From: Deltaproteobacteria bacterium
GTDB lineage: Bacteria; Desulfobacterota; BSN033; UBA1163
Assembly: GCA_018333535.1 (NCBI GenBank)
Contig: JAGXTA010000148.1
Span: forward strand, 1-34,131
Reading direction: 5' to 3'
DNA: 34,131 bases
The position numbers and the translations under genes were made by a program. Below, piece by piece: positions 14,173 through 22,453 of this stretch. The notes beneath the pieces are model-generated. The model had not been told where the DNA came from. It saw only the letters and a list, made by a program, of their open reading frames with translations, and did no database searches. Numbering within the stretch: the stretch's first letter is position 1; each line of letters opens with the position of its first letter.

Positions 14173-15043
14173 CTTTTTCAAAATCGACAAGATTCTTGAT
14201 CCCCTTCCCCCCCAATCTCTTAAGGGTAAACTGGAAAAAGTCAGGGACCCGATGATAGATGTCCTCATGGACTTCAACGAAGATGCGTCCATCTTTAAAC
14301 CCGATTTTAACGGGCTCATAGATGATATGGACAGGGGTTCCAACAGGAACCAAGGGATAGAGACTAACAATATCCTCAGGGTAAAGACGTATACACCCAT
14401 GGGTGACCAATCGCCCAACGGCCCATGGAAAATTGGTGCCATGAATTCCATACCCTCTTATGGACAGACCCAGCCAGTGAGAGCCGAGAGAATTGTCTGG
14501 GCCTGGAGGAATTGATTTTCGGCCTTCATATTTTTCCAGGAGAGAGAGGGGAATATGCCAGGTGGGAGAGACTCTCTTCTCTTTAATATGAAACCGTCCT
14601 ACTGGAGTGAAATTTTCAGTGACCCCTATTCCGATTGGAAATGTTTTGACCATGGATATCTTTTTGAAAAACAGATAAAGCCTCATCTCAGGAATATTGA
14701 TTACTATTCCGTCCCACTTCCCTTCGGGTAATACCCAGAAGGTTGGAATGATTAATTCCAATCCCTCGGGAGGAACCCATGGATCAAGGTCTTTATGAAG
14801 GATCTGAATTTCTGAAAAGCCAAGATCGAAGTCTCGGGCTATATCTAACAAAGTATCATCTTTTTGAACAATGTAAGTCTGAGGGGCACCGATGACGGTA
14901 ATTGCCTGGATATCGATTCCATAGGGAAGAGTTGGAAGCCGATAAGTGAATGCACCATTTCCAGCAAGCAGGGAGGAATGGAATAGGCCGACGAGAAGGA
15001 GGTTGATAAAAGTGATTGGTAATAGAATAGGGAATTTTTTCAT
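14102..15043 (-). CDS. L,D-transpeptidase with LysM domain (YkuD/ErfK family)
   Basis: Forms 3-3 cross-links in peptidoglycan or attaches lipoproteins to it. The 313 residues hold a signal peptide (1-28), a LysM domain (about 56-101, YIVQKDDTLLDIARDFD) and a YkuD catalytic domain (about 111-245) with HGTN at 201-204 and THGCIRL with nucleophile C217. A C-terminal part of about 70 residues follows. The classical SHGC motif is THGC here. It is convergent with two small Lys-ended lipoprotein genes and divergent from a DacA-like gene (69 bp), so a role in anchoring these lipoproteins is likely but inferred. The Shine-Dalgarno is weak. Its 3' end doubles as repeat copy D. Confidence 0.93.
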   Translation of the reverse strand: MKKFPILLPITFINLLLVGLFHSSLLAGNGAFTYRLPTLPYGIDIQAITVIGAPQTYIVQKDDTLLDIARDFDLGFSEIQILHKDLDPWVPPEGLELIIPTFWVLPEGKWDGIVINIPEMRLYLFFKKISMVKTFPIGIGVTENFTPVGRFHIKEKRVSPTWHIPLSLLEKYEGRKSIPPGPDNSLGSHWLGLSIRGYGIHGTNFPWAVGRLVTHGCIRLYPEDIVSLYPLVPVGTPVHIIYEPVKIGFKDGRIFVEVHEDIYHRVPDFFQFTLKRLGGKGIKNLVDFEKVKEAIDQRRGIPIDITSDFDDVR

Positions 15044-15112
15044 ATCATTGAATTAATAATGGAATTCTTTATGAATTGTCAATTCTGGAGAATTCTATGG
15101 AGGGGGAAAAAG

Positions 15113-16336
15113 ATGATTCGTTCTTTTAAAAAAGGATGGTGGCCAATTCTTTTATTGACCTTCTTTCTGATCATCTTCACAAATCAAACTTTTTCCCAGA
15201 CAATACAGCCAAACCTCCGTATCCATGCGCAATCGGCTGTCTTAATGGATGCCATCTCAGGTCAGATCCTCTATGAGCAGAACCCCCAATTGAAGATTGC
15301 GCCCGCCAGCTTTGTCAAGCTTCTCACTCTCTATGTGGCCTTTGACGCCCTTCGCGATGGACATTTGAAAAAGGACGCCTTGGTATCGGTAAGCCAAAAG
15401 GCCTGGGGGATGGGAGGATCAAAAATGTTCATTAAACCAGGAGAAAGGGTAAGAGCGGAGGATCTGCTCAGGGGGATCACGGTTGCCTCGGGAAATGACG
15501 CATGCGTGGCCCTCGCCGAGCATATGGCAGGGACCGAAGAAGCCTTTGCCTCGAAAATGAATGAAAAGGCAAAACTGGTTGGATTAAAGGATTCTCAGTT
15601 TAAAAACTCTCACGGAATGCCCGCCCAGGACCAGTACACCACGGCATTCGATATTGCCATTTTGGCCAGACAGTATATCGAAGATCATCCGGAAGCACTG
15701 ATCTATCATTCCCTCACCGAATTCGAATACAACGGAATCCGGCAGCAGAACCGAAATGCTCTGCTTGGGATGAACATTGGAGTGGATGGGTTGATGACAG
15801 GTTATCTGGAGAAATCGGGTTATCTCCTCGTGGCCACAGCGAAACGAGACGGTCAACGAATGATCGCCGTGGTCATGGGTTGCGACACCCCACGGAGAAG
15901 GACCCAGGAGTCACGAAAATTGCTCGAATACGGGTTTAAGAATTTCTCGACGCTTGAAGCGGTTAAGAAGAGCGACATCTTCGGGCCGGAGAAAGTGGTC
16001 AAAGGAAAGTTGAACAAGGTCCATCTTATTCCGGCCGAAGGGGCATGGGTGACCGTACCAAAAGGCAAAGAGAATTCTATTTCTGTAACCACCGAAGTGC
16101 CAAAACCTATTACCGCTCCGCTCCAGGCGGGACAGGCAGTGGGAAAGATCGTTATTCAATCGGAGGGCAAGGCGCTGAAGGAGATTGCTCTTTTTTCTTC
16201 GTCCGACGTCCCAGAAGGGATATACCTTTCCTGGCCGCTGATTGCCATAGGCGTCTTATTTTTTCTTCTCGTTGGTCTTTTGGCATTCTGGTTGGCCCAT
16301 CGGTCCCGGCGAAGGAAATTCCGATCACAACAATAG
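15113..16336 (+). CDS. DacA-like penicillin-binding protein (peptidase S11), altered KTG motif
   Basis: D-alanyl-D-alanine carboxypeptidase family, which trims peptidoglycan side chains in the periplasm. A signal peptide (1-28) is followed by the catalytic S66-x-x-K69 (ASFVK), SGN at 126-128, and DGLMTGYLEKSGY where the family has KTG: M228 replaces the Lys that helps bind the substrate carboxylate. ATG for AAG is one base. The C-terminal PBP5-like beta domain and an anchoring hydrophobic helix (about 370-395) are present. I chose the ATG at 15113 behind GGAGGGGG; an upstream ATG at 15059 in frame lacks a good ribosome site. Activity may be reduced or changed. It belongs to the envelope cluster. 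Confidence 0.92.
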   Translation: MIRSFKKGWWPILLLTFFLIIFTNQTFSQTIQPNLRIHAQSAVLMDAISGQILYEQNPQLKIAPASFVKLLTLYVAFDALRDGHLKKDALVSVSQKAWGMGGSKMFIKPGERVRAEDLLRGITVASGNDACVALAEHMAGTEEAFASKMNEKAKLVGLKDSQFKNSHGMPAQDQYTTAFDIAILARQYIEDHPEALIYHSLTEFEYNGIRQQNRNALLGMNIGVDGLMTGYLEKSGYLLVATAKRDGQRMIAVVMGCDTPRRRTQESRKLLEYGFKNFSTLEAVKKSDIFGPEKVVKGKLNKVHLIPAEGAWVTVPKGKENSISVTTEVPKPITAPLQAGQAVGKIVIQSEGKALKEIALFSSSDVPEGIYLSWPLIAIGVLFFLLVGLLAFWLAHRSRRRKFRSQQ

Positions 16337-16423
16337 GCAATAGGCGCAACGACTTTGTACGGAGAAAAGTCCACTTTTGTCAAGGGCTCCATTCTTGGAA
16401 AAAGATGAGATTACATCGAAAAA

Positions 16424-17602
16424 ATGAAATGGATAATTGTCATATGGATTCTTCTGGGATGGTCCTCATATCCATTACCGAGTGATCTCTGGGCAGCCCA
16501 GGCTGAACGGGTTGAAAAGGAGCTTTCTGAAAAAAAGGGGGAGTTCGAGAGAATCAAAAAGAACCTTCTCCTGAAACAGAAAGAGAAAGAGGATATCCTG
16601 AGGAAGGAGTTTTCGATCCGGAAAAGCCTCAACCGAACGCAAAAGGATCTTCACAAAAAGGAGAAGGTACTTAAACAGAAAAGAGCCGGGTTGGACCAAA
16701 TCAAAAGAAGGATTCGTGATACAGAGAACTATATTTCCATCCTCGCCAGGGATGTGAAAAAGACCGAGAATAAACTCGGTTCGGATTTACAGACCCTTTA
16801 TAAAGTGAATCGGGTTCCCCCGGAGGCGTATTTAATCAGCCTGTCCTCTTGCGGAGATTTCCTAAAGGTGGACAAATACCTACGCACATTGGTCGAACAT
16901 CAAACAGAGTTAACGAAAGCATATAAGCATGAACTTGTCTTAAAACTCAATGATAAGAGAAAACTGGTTCGAAATCGAATTCAATGGCAGCAATCGATCT
17001 ATGAAGAAGAGAAAAAGAAAGAGAAGGTCAGAAAGCTCAGGAAGGCAGAACAGGCCAAGCTGAAATCAACGTTGAATCAGAAAGCAACCTCCGAGAAGTC
17101 GATCACAGAGATAGAAAAAAGGAGCAGGTTAATTCAATCCCTGATAGACAAACTGGAGCGGGAAAGGCGGGTTCTTTCGTACGGGAAGTCGAAGTATGGG
17201 ATGCTCAAAGGAAAATTGCGGTTGCCGGTTCAGGGGAAGGTCGTCAGTCTCTTCAAGGAGAGAGAACAGAACGGCATTGAGATTAAGGCATCGATTGGTG
17301 CCCCGGTCCGGGCGATTCTTCCAGGTAAGGTCGTCTATGCTGATTGGTTCAAAGGGTTCGAGAATCTCATTATCATAGACCATGGAGATGGGATGTTGAC
17401 TATTTCCGGCAACTGCTCCAAATTGATTAAAAAGCGCGGCGATACTGTTTCCGAAGGGGAAATCATTGCTCGAGTAGGAAATTCGGAATCAGACCGAGCC
17501 CCTTCCTTTTATTTTGAAATTCGGCATCGGGGTAAACCTCAGGATCCTCTGGAGTGGATTTCAAACTACAAAAAAAGTCCAAAAGGGACCGATTTGGAAT
17601 AA
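16424..17602 (+). CDS. envC: EnvC-like murein hydrolase activator (coiled coil + degenerate LytM)
   Basis: Signal peptide (cut near LWAAQA), then a long coiled coil of about 210 residues rich in Lys/Glu/Arg, then a LytM/M23 domain (about 265-385). The zinc ligands of true M23 peptidases are missing: NGIEIKAS in place of HxxxD and SGNCSKL where active enzymes have a GH; FYFEIRHRGKPQDPLEW at the end is typical of EnvC. So it should activate amidases at division rather than cut peptidoglycan itself. Length of 392 is normal. It follows the DacA-like gene by 87 bp. Confidence 0.87.
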   Translation: MKWIIVIWILLGWSSYPLPSDLWAAQAERVEKELSEKKGEFERIKKNLLLKQKEKEDILRKEFSIRKSLNRTQKDLHKKEKVLKQKRAGLDQIKRRIRDTENYISILARDVKKTENKLGSDLQTLYKVNRVPPEAYLISLSSCGDFLKVDKYLRTLVEHQTELTKAYKHELVLKLNDKRKLVRNRIQWQQSIYEEEKKKEKVRKLRKAEQAKLKSTLNQKATSEKSITEIEKRSRLIQSLIDKLERERRVLSYGKSKYGMLKGKLRLPVQGKVVSLFKEREQNGIEIKASIGAPVRAILPGKVVYADWFKGFENLIIIDHGDGMLTISGNCSKLIKKRGDTVSEGEIIARVGNSESDRAPSFYFEIRHRGKPQDPLEWISNYKKSPKGTDLE

Positions 17603-17616
17603 GGATCAAACCTCTA

Positions 17617-18330
17617 ATGAAACGGGAGCGGAAATTCTACCTAAAGATAATCCTCGGGGTTTATTTCATCTGGTTGATATTCTTTGGGGCCGTTGGCCGG
17701 TATGCCTCAATCCTTCCCACGCAAGACTTCACCTCTTATATGGACAGGCAAATCCCTTTTATTCCAGAGTTTGTCTGGCCCTATGTGCTCTGCTATGTCT
17801 TTCCTTTTCTGCCTCTCTTTATTGTAAAAGATTGGCATCGTTTCAATCGGGGGCTGCTAAGCATTATTCTTGCCAATTTCTCTGCATTCATCGTATATCT
17901 ATCAATTCCGATCTCTTTTCCAAGGCCTGAGCTTGCCCAGAGCCTACCAGAACGTTTGCTTCCGTTCATATATGGGATTGATTTTCATCCTGGGGCGAAC
18001 AAGCTGCCAAGCCTCCATGTGACTTTCACCTGGATCGTTTATTTGGTATGCCGAGGACAGCGATTGAACCGATTTGGGGAAGCTATCATTTTCTTATTGG
18101 CAGTTGTAATCACACTTTCAGCCTTATTTGTAAAACAGCACATTGTTTTGGATGTTGTAGCAGGCATATTTTGGGCATTTTCGGCCTGGATACTGGCTGG
18201 ATATCTTTATCGGTTTTTGACAAATCCTTATATAGACGCACGAGCCGGACTGAAGCAAATGACAAAAAACCTTGTCCCCATTGTTATTATATTTGGTGCT
18301 GTCCTTTTAACTGTTGTTTTTTTCCAATGA
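17617..18330 (+). CDS. PAP2-superfamily membrane protein (inositol-phosphorylceramide-synthase-like)
   Basis: A 237-residue polytopic protein with about six membrane helices. It keeps the phosphatase/phosphotransferase motifs in the PAP2_3 form: FPRPELA, PSLHVTFTW and FVKQHIVLDVVAG, giving the catalytic His pair and Asp. A role in removing or moving a phospholipid or undecaprenyl-phosphate head group is possible; the substrate is unknown. A start at 17554 inside envC is open, but the ATG at 17617 behind AAGGA avoids the overlap and begins with the usual charged MKRERKFYLK. Confidence 0.8.
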   Translation: MKRERKFYLKIILGVYFIWLIFFGAVGRYASILPTQDFTSYMDRQIPFIPEFVWPYVLCYVFPFLPLFIVKDWHRFNRGLLSIILANFSAFIVYLSIPISFPRPELAQSLPERLLPFIYGIDFHPGANKLPSLHVTFTWIVYLVCRGQRLNRFGEAIIFLLAVVITLSALFVKQHIVLDVVAGIFWAFSAWILAGYLYRFLTNPYIDARAGLKQMTKNLVPIVIIFGAVLLTVVFFQ

Positions 18331-18449
18331 AAACGTTGATCGTGATGACCCATTTAGTCTTGATATGCTTTACAGGCATCATTCGGAATTTAATGATTAC
18401 ACTTAAATTTACTGGCATTAGAATCTTCTTGATAACTGGGTAAACAAAC

Positions 18450-19712
18450 GTGAAGCGACTTAAAAATGAAAAGAAGAGGCGCATGCGGAAGTTGGTCCTT
18501 TTGGGGATTTTATTCGTTTCCCTCTTCCTTTCACTATACTTCTTTTTTCCAAAATTGACTGTTCCCCCACCGGAACAAGAACCGCAACCGGAACCACAAC
18601 TCCATGTTATTGAAGGAAGTGTTAAAGAGAGAGGCACGCTCTATGAATCGTTGGTGCATAAGAAGATTCCCATTCGATGGATCGACCTGATCGTTTCGGA
18701 ACTAAAACCCTATGTGGATTTTAATAGGATCAAGGGAGGAACCTACCGTTTCATCACAGATGTGGGAGGAGAACTGGTGCGGTTCCTCTTTGAGAAAAGC
18801 CCCACAGAGGTGTATGAGATCGAAAAAGGGCCTCAGGGGTATGTGGTACAAAAGAAAGAAGTTCTTTTGGAGAGATATTTAGTAAAGGTGGTAGGAGAAA
18901 TTCGTTCATCTCTTTTCGAAGCTATGAATGCCATCGGAGAAGAAGATCAGCTAACCATCTCCTTTGCCGAGATCTTAGCCTGGGAAATCGATTTCTATAA
19001 GGACGTCAGGGAAGGGGATCGGTTCAAGGTGTTTGTTGAAAAAATTTATAAGGGAGACCAGTTCATTCAGTACGGGACGATCCATGCCGTGGAATATGCA
19101 AGGGGCGAGAGGATCATCAGAGGACTTCGGTATCAAGACGACTATTACGACGAAAAGGGAAACTCTTTGAAAAAGGCTTTTTTGAAAGTCCCTTTGCAGT
19201 TTACCCGAATCAGTTCTCAATTCAGCCGGGGTAGAAAACATCCGATTCTTGGAGGGGTTCAGCCTCATTATGGTATTGATTATGCGGCCCCGATAGGGAC
19301 ACCAGTATGGGCGGTGGCGGATGGAACGGTTGTTTCAGTGGGTTGGCGCGGAGGATTTGGAAAACAGGTCGTCGTGCGGCATAGGAATGGATACAAGAGC
19401 TATTACGGTCACCTATCTCGTTATGGTCCTGGGATCAGGGAAGGTATGCGTGTAACGCAAAAACAAATCATTGGATATGTGGGTTCAACTGGTCTATCGA
19501 CGGGCCCCCACCTCGATTACCGACTGACGAAGGATGGCCGATTTAAAAATCCTCTGAAGGAAGTCTTTCCCACTGGCCAGCCTATTGAGAAAGAGGAATG
19601 GGGAGCTTTTCAAAAAAAGAAGGATGAGATGATTGCCACATTGGTCGACAACAGCCCGTCTCGAAAGAGATTAGAAGATATAATAAGCGAGGTTTTAAAT
19701 AAAAGGGATTAG
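18450..19712 (+). CDS. M23 metallopeptidase with OapA/MepM-like layout
   Basis: Peptidoglycan endopeptidase candidate. Starts at GTG (18450; ATG at 18483 is an alternative) with a membrane anchor at about 15-35, a Pro/Glu linker, a domain of about 180 residues as in MepM proteins (substrate-occluding region), and a C-terminal LytM domain (about 255-385). Zinc site: H-x3-D in HYGIDYA and GPHLDYRL where many members have HLHY, so the last His is replaced by Asp, a variant common in this subgroup. YYGHLSRY supplies another conserved His. Unlike the EnvC-like protein upstream it should be catalytic. The copy B module follows 40-50 bp downstream. Confidence 0.9.
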   Translation: MKRLKNEKKRRMRKLVLLGILFVSLFLSLYFFFPKLTVPPPEQEPQPEPQLHVIEGSVKERGTLYESLVHKKIPIRWIDLIVSELKPYVDFNRIKGGTYRFITDVGGELVRFLFEKSPTEVYEIEKGPQGYVVQKKEVLLERYLVKVVGEIRSSLFEAMNAIGEEDQLTISFAEILAWEIDFYKDVREGDRFKVFVEKIYKGDQFIQYGTIHAVEYARGERIIRGLRYQDDYYDEKGNSLKKAFLKVPLQFTRISSQFSRGRKHPILGGVQPHYGIDYAAPIGTPVWAVADGTVVSVGWRGGFGKQVVVRHRNGYKSYYGHLSRYGPGIREGMRVTQKQIIGYVGSTGLSTGPHLDYRLTKDGRFKNPLKEVFPTGQPIEKEEWGAFQKKKDEMIATLVDNSPSRKRLEDIISEVLNKRD

Positions 19713-19755
19713 CTCAAATGTGGGATCATTGTTTCCTTAAGGTGCAATTGCCCCA

Positions 19756-19775
19756 TTTTGCCACACACTGTTTCG
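19756..19775 (+). promoter_or_regulatory. Conserved upstream activator-site candidate, copy B
   Basis: TTTTGCCACACACTGTTTCG matches the copy A and C sites except for CA in place of GG in the centre. It lies 100 bp before the -24 GG. Confidence 0.55.
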
Positions 19776-19856
19776 TTTTTCCCCTCTTTTTATCTTCTCT
19801 TTATTTTGTGATAGCCTCAACTAATGGAAATATGAATGGAATTTGTATTTATGCCT

Positions 19857-19874
19857 TTGGTATTCTTTTTGCTT
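19857..19874 (+). promoter_or_regulatory. Sigma-54 (-24/-12) promoter, copy B
   Basis: TTGGTATTCTTTTTGCT, GG at 19859-19860 and GC at 19871-19872, spaced by 10 bp. It points toward otsA. Confidence 0.7.
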
Positions 19875-19927
19875 TTCTTTTAATACTTAACCCTCAATCG
19901 TTACCCTGCATTTGCAGAGGTAAAGAT

Positions 19928-20023
19928 ATTAAAGGAGGCCTGGTCAGATTGGTTCACCTCCCAAACTTGAAATCGGATGTGATTTTGTCGGGACCCCCTC
20001 TCTGATTTAAGGCCTCCTTTAAT
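19928..20023 (+). ncRNA. Structured RNA hairpin, copy B (leader of otsA or small RNA)
   Basis: ATTAAAGGAGGCC (19928-19940) pairs with GGCCTCCTTTAAT (20011-20023) without mismatch. Relative to A and C a G-C pair became A-T on both arms, so pairing is kept by co-variation. The inner part GATTGGTTCA / TTGAAATC frames a CCTCCC loop. The 3' arm ends 44 bp before the otsA start. Confidence 0.6.
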
Positions 20024-20066
20024 TTTCTTAGAGGATGTTTGTCAAGGATTGATTAGGAAGCAATCG

Positions 20067-21530
20067 ATGAAAAAAAAGCATTTTCAGCGACTCATAAAGG
20101 ACAAATTGAAAGGGTATCACCTCTTCGTCCTCTCCAACCGGGAGCCTTATATCCACAACTGGAATGAGGATAGGATTGAATGTATCCGACCAGCAAGTGG
20201 GTTGACCATTGCTTTGGACCCCATGATGCGAGCTTGTGGAGGAGCATGGATTGCCCATGGAAGTGGCACTGCGGATCGCGATACCGTGGATAACAATCAA
20301 AAAGTGAGGGTTCCACCAGAGGATCCACAGTACGATTTGAAGAGGGTATGGCTTTCTAAAGAAGAGGAGGAGGGATACTATTACGGTTTTTCGAATGAGG
20401 CCCTCTGGCCGCTTTGCCACATTGCCTATACCCGCCCCGTTTTCAGACTATCCGACTGGGAATACTATAAAAAAGTAAATTATCTCTTTGCAGAAGCGAT
20501 TTTAGAAGAAATCGGCAACGAAAGACCATTGATCTTTATTCAGGATTATCATTTTGCATTACTTCCTCGGATCATCAAGGAGAGAAGACCAGATGCCTTA
20601 ACCGTTCAGTTCTGGCATATCCCGTGGCCCAATCCGGAGGCCTTTAGAATCTGTCCCTGGAAGAAAGAACTCCTCGAAGGCCTCTTGGGAAATAACCTGT
20701 TAGGCTTTCATATCCGTTACCATTGTAACAATTTTATTGATACGGTGGATCGAGAACTGGAGGCCAGACCTGACCGTGAGAGGTCTTCGATCGTCTATAA
20801 GGGTAAGACGACTTATGTCCGTCACTTCCCCATCAGTATCGATTTTGATGCCATTGACGAAAGCACAAGGAAGAGGGAAGTGGAAGAGGAGACGAAGAGG
20901 TTAAAAACCAAATACCATCTCTTTGATAAAATCATAGGGGTGGGTGTGGATCGCCTCGATTATACCAAAGGGATTCCAGAGAAATTTAGAGCGATTGATT
21001 TTTTTCTGGATCAAAACCCTGAATATAAAAAACGATTTGTGTATATCCAGTTGGGCGCGCCCAGCCGGGAACATATTCCAAGCTATAAGCAAATCAACGA
21101 TGAGATTGACGAATCGGTGGAAAGAATCAATTGGAAGCATCGAACAGAGCACTGGTCCCCGATCCTCTTTCTCCGAGAGCATATCCCTTTCCTTTCTATG
21201 CTGGCCTTCTATAAGATGTCCAATTTCTGTATGGTCAGTTCCCTTCACGACGGAATGAATCTGGTAGCAAAGGAATATATTGCGGCCAAGACCGATTCCG
21301 ATGGCGTCCTCATTCTCTCCAGGTTTACAGGCGCTTCGAGAGAGTTGAACGAAGCCCTGCTTGTCAATCCTTATGCGGCGGATGAATTTGCTCAAACCAT
21401 TAAGGAGGCTATCGAGATGACACCCGAGGAGGTGTCCCGGAGGATGAAGAAACTTAGGGAAATCGTTCGGGAAAGAAATATTTATCGTTGGGCCAACCAA
21501 ATCCTTACAAAAGCAATCCAGATTTCGTAG
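20067..21530 (+). CDS. otsA: Trehalose-6-phosphate synthase (GT20)
   Basis: Joins UDP-glucose and glucose-6-phosphate to trehalose-6-phosphate. The 487 residues show the GT20 landmarks: FVLSNREPY near the start, IQDYHFALLP, FWHIPWPNPEAFR, LLGFHIRYHCNNF, the nucleotide site VGVDRLDYTKGIPEK and SLHDGMNLVAKEY with LSRFTGASREL near the end. The N-terminal glycine loop is unusual (SGLTIALDPMMRACGGAWIA), and a related sugar-phosphate synthase activity cannot be excluded. The ATG at 20067 has AGGAAG 6 bp before it; a TTG at 20049 is the only alternative. It overlaps nothing and is followed 8 bp later by the phosphatase gene. Confidence 0.93.
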   Translation: MKKKHFQRLIKDKLKGYHLFVLSNREPYIHNWNEDRIECIRPASGLTIALDPMMRACGGAWIAHGSGTADRDTVDNNQKVRVPPEDPQYDLKRVWLSKEEEEGYYYGFSNEALWPLCHIAYTRPVFRLSDWEYYKKVNYLFAEAILEEIGNERPLIFIQDYHFALLPRIIKERRPDALTVQFWHIPWPNPEAFRICPWKKELLEGLLGNNLLGFHIRYHCNNFIDTVDRELEARPDRERSSIVYKGKTTYVRHFPISIDFDAIDESTRKREVEEETKRLKTKYHLFDKIIGVGVDRLDYTKGIPEKFRAIDFFLDQNPEYKKRFVYIQLGAPSREHIPSYKQINDEIDESVERINWKHRTEHWSPILFLREHIPFLSMLAFYKMSNFCMVSSLHDGMNLVAKEYIAAKTDSDGVLILSRFTGASRELNEALLVNPYAADEFAQTIKEAIEMTPEEVSRRMKKLREIVRERNIYRWANQILTKAIQIS

Positions 21531-21538
21531 GAGAATGA

Positions 21539-22342
21539 GTGGAATATCTTTTTGATCGAAAAGAAAAAATTCTGGCACGATTAAAGACCGCTAACCGTAT
21601 TTTTTTCTTTTTCGACTACGACGGAACACTTACCCCGATTGTCTCCCGGCCGGAGAAAGCCATTCTCTCCAAAGAGACAAGAGCCCTGCTCTTAGCCTTA
21701 AAGAAGAATCCCAAATTCCTTCTGGCCATCGTGAGCGGAAGATCCCTCAAAGATATTCGGAAATTGGTAGGTCTGAAGGGGGTTTATTATGTCGGGAATC
21801 ATGGATTGAAGGTCTTTGCACCCAAACGCGGGATAAAGAAGCTCGTTCCAGAAAAAGTTGTGCCTGAACTTGGAAGGATTCGGGACCGATTAAATAACCA
21901 ATTGAAAGATGTTGATGGGATCTTCATAGAAGATAAGGGATACATCCTTGCGATTCATTATCGAAATGTCGATCCAAGACAGGTTCCTCCTATTTTTATA
22001 GCGTTGAAGCAAGAGATTAAGGACTCCATGGTCCCCCTTTGTTTGGGGCATGGAAAGATGGTATTTGAAATCAGGCCCCAATCAATGGTAGATAAGGGAA
22101 CAGCGGTCTTAGGGCTACTGGATCAGGTCAATCAAGATGGATTGCTTCCGATTTACATCGGAGATGATCAAACGGATGAAGACGCTTTCAAACCCCTTAA
22201 AAAAATAGGTGTGACGATATTCGTAGGCCTTCCGAGTCATTCTTCGGCACAGTATTACGTGAACGACCCGCTTGAGGTCCATCATTTTTTAATGATGGTT
22301 CGAAACGAGCTCAAATTCCTCTCTCCCTTCAACCACCCTTGA
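21539..22342 (+). CDS. otsB: Trehalose-6-phosphate phosphatase (HAD family)
   Basis: Removes phosphate from trehalose-6-phosphate to give trehalose. HAD motifs are complete: nucleophile DYDGTLTPI (D26 and D28), SGRSL, the Lys region GHGKMVFEIRP and the metal motif IGDDQTDEDAF. The 267-residue length is normal. The start is GTG, with AGGAGA in front. It is 8 bp behind otsA and shares its transcript, so the copy B sigma-54 promoter probably drives both. Confidence 0.95.
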   Translation: MEYLFDRKEKILARLKTANRIFFFFDYDGTLTPIVSRPEKAILSKETRALLLALKKNPKFLLAIVSGRSLKDIRKLVGLKGVYYVGNHGLKVFAPKRGIKKLVPEKVVPELGRIRDRLNNQLKDVDGIFIEDKGYILAIHYRNVDPRQVPPIFIALKQEIKDSMVPLCLGHGKMVFEIRPQSMVDKGTAVLGLLDQVNQDGLLPIYIGDDQTDEDAFKPLKKIGVTIFVGLPSHSSAQYYVNDPLEVHHFLMMVRNELKFLSPFNHP

Positions 22343-22453
22343 AAGGGACGGTTGGGTTGATGGGGGAATTAAAAAATTGGTTTATTTTGGCGGCATTTAT
22401 TCTAAAATATTAAGGATTCAATGGTCAAATTCAATTGAAAGGAGGAAGAGAAT

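Larger units (their letters stand above)
19755..20023 (+). repeat. Intergenic sigma-54/hairpin module, copy B (upstream of otsA)
   Basis: Fills most of the 354-bp gap between the M23 gene and otsA. It keeps the order upstream site, T-rich stretch, sigma-54 promoter and hairpin, but diverges more from A and C. About 45 nt extra lie between the promoter and the hairpin, including CTGCA-TT-TGCAG. A short frame on this strand is a chance ORF through the module. Confidence 0.75.

Noticed and set aside
14087-14515. Plus-strand 142-codon frame opposite the L,D-transpeptidase
   Set aside because: Antisense to the YkuD and C-terminal region of a clear gene; only its first part coincides with repeat copy D.
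16424-17602. EnvC-like protein as an active M23 peptidase
   Set aside because: The zinc ligands are absent (NGIEI in place of HxxxD and SGN in place of GH), so an activator role is the better call.
19718-20005. 95-codon frame between the M23 gene and otsA
   Set aside because: It passes straight through the sigma-54 promoter and hairpin of copy B and has no coding features.
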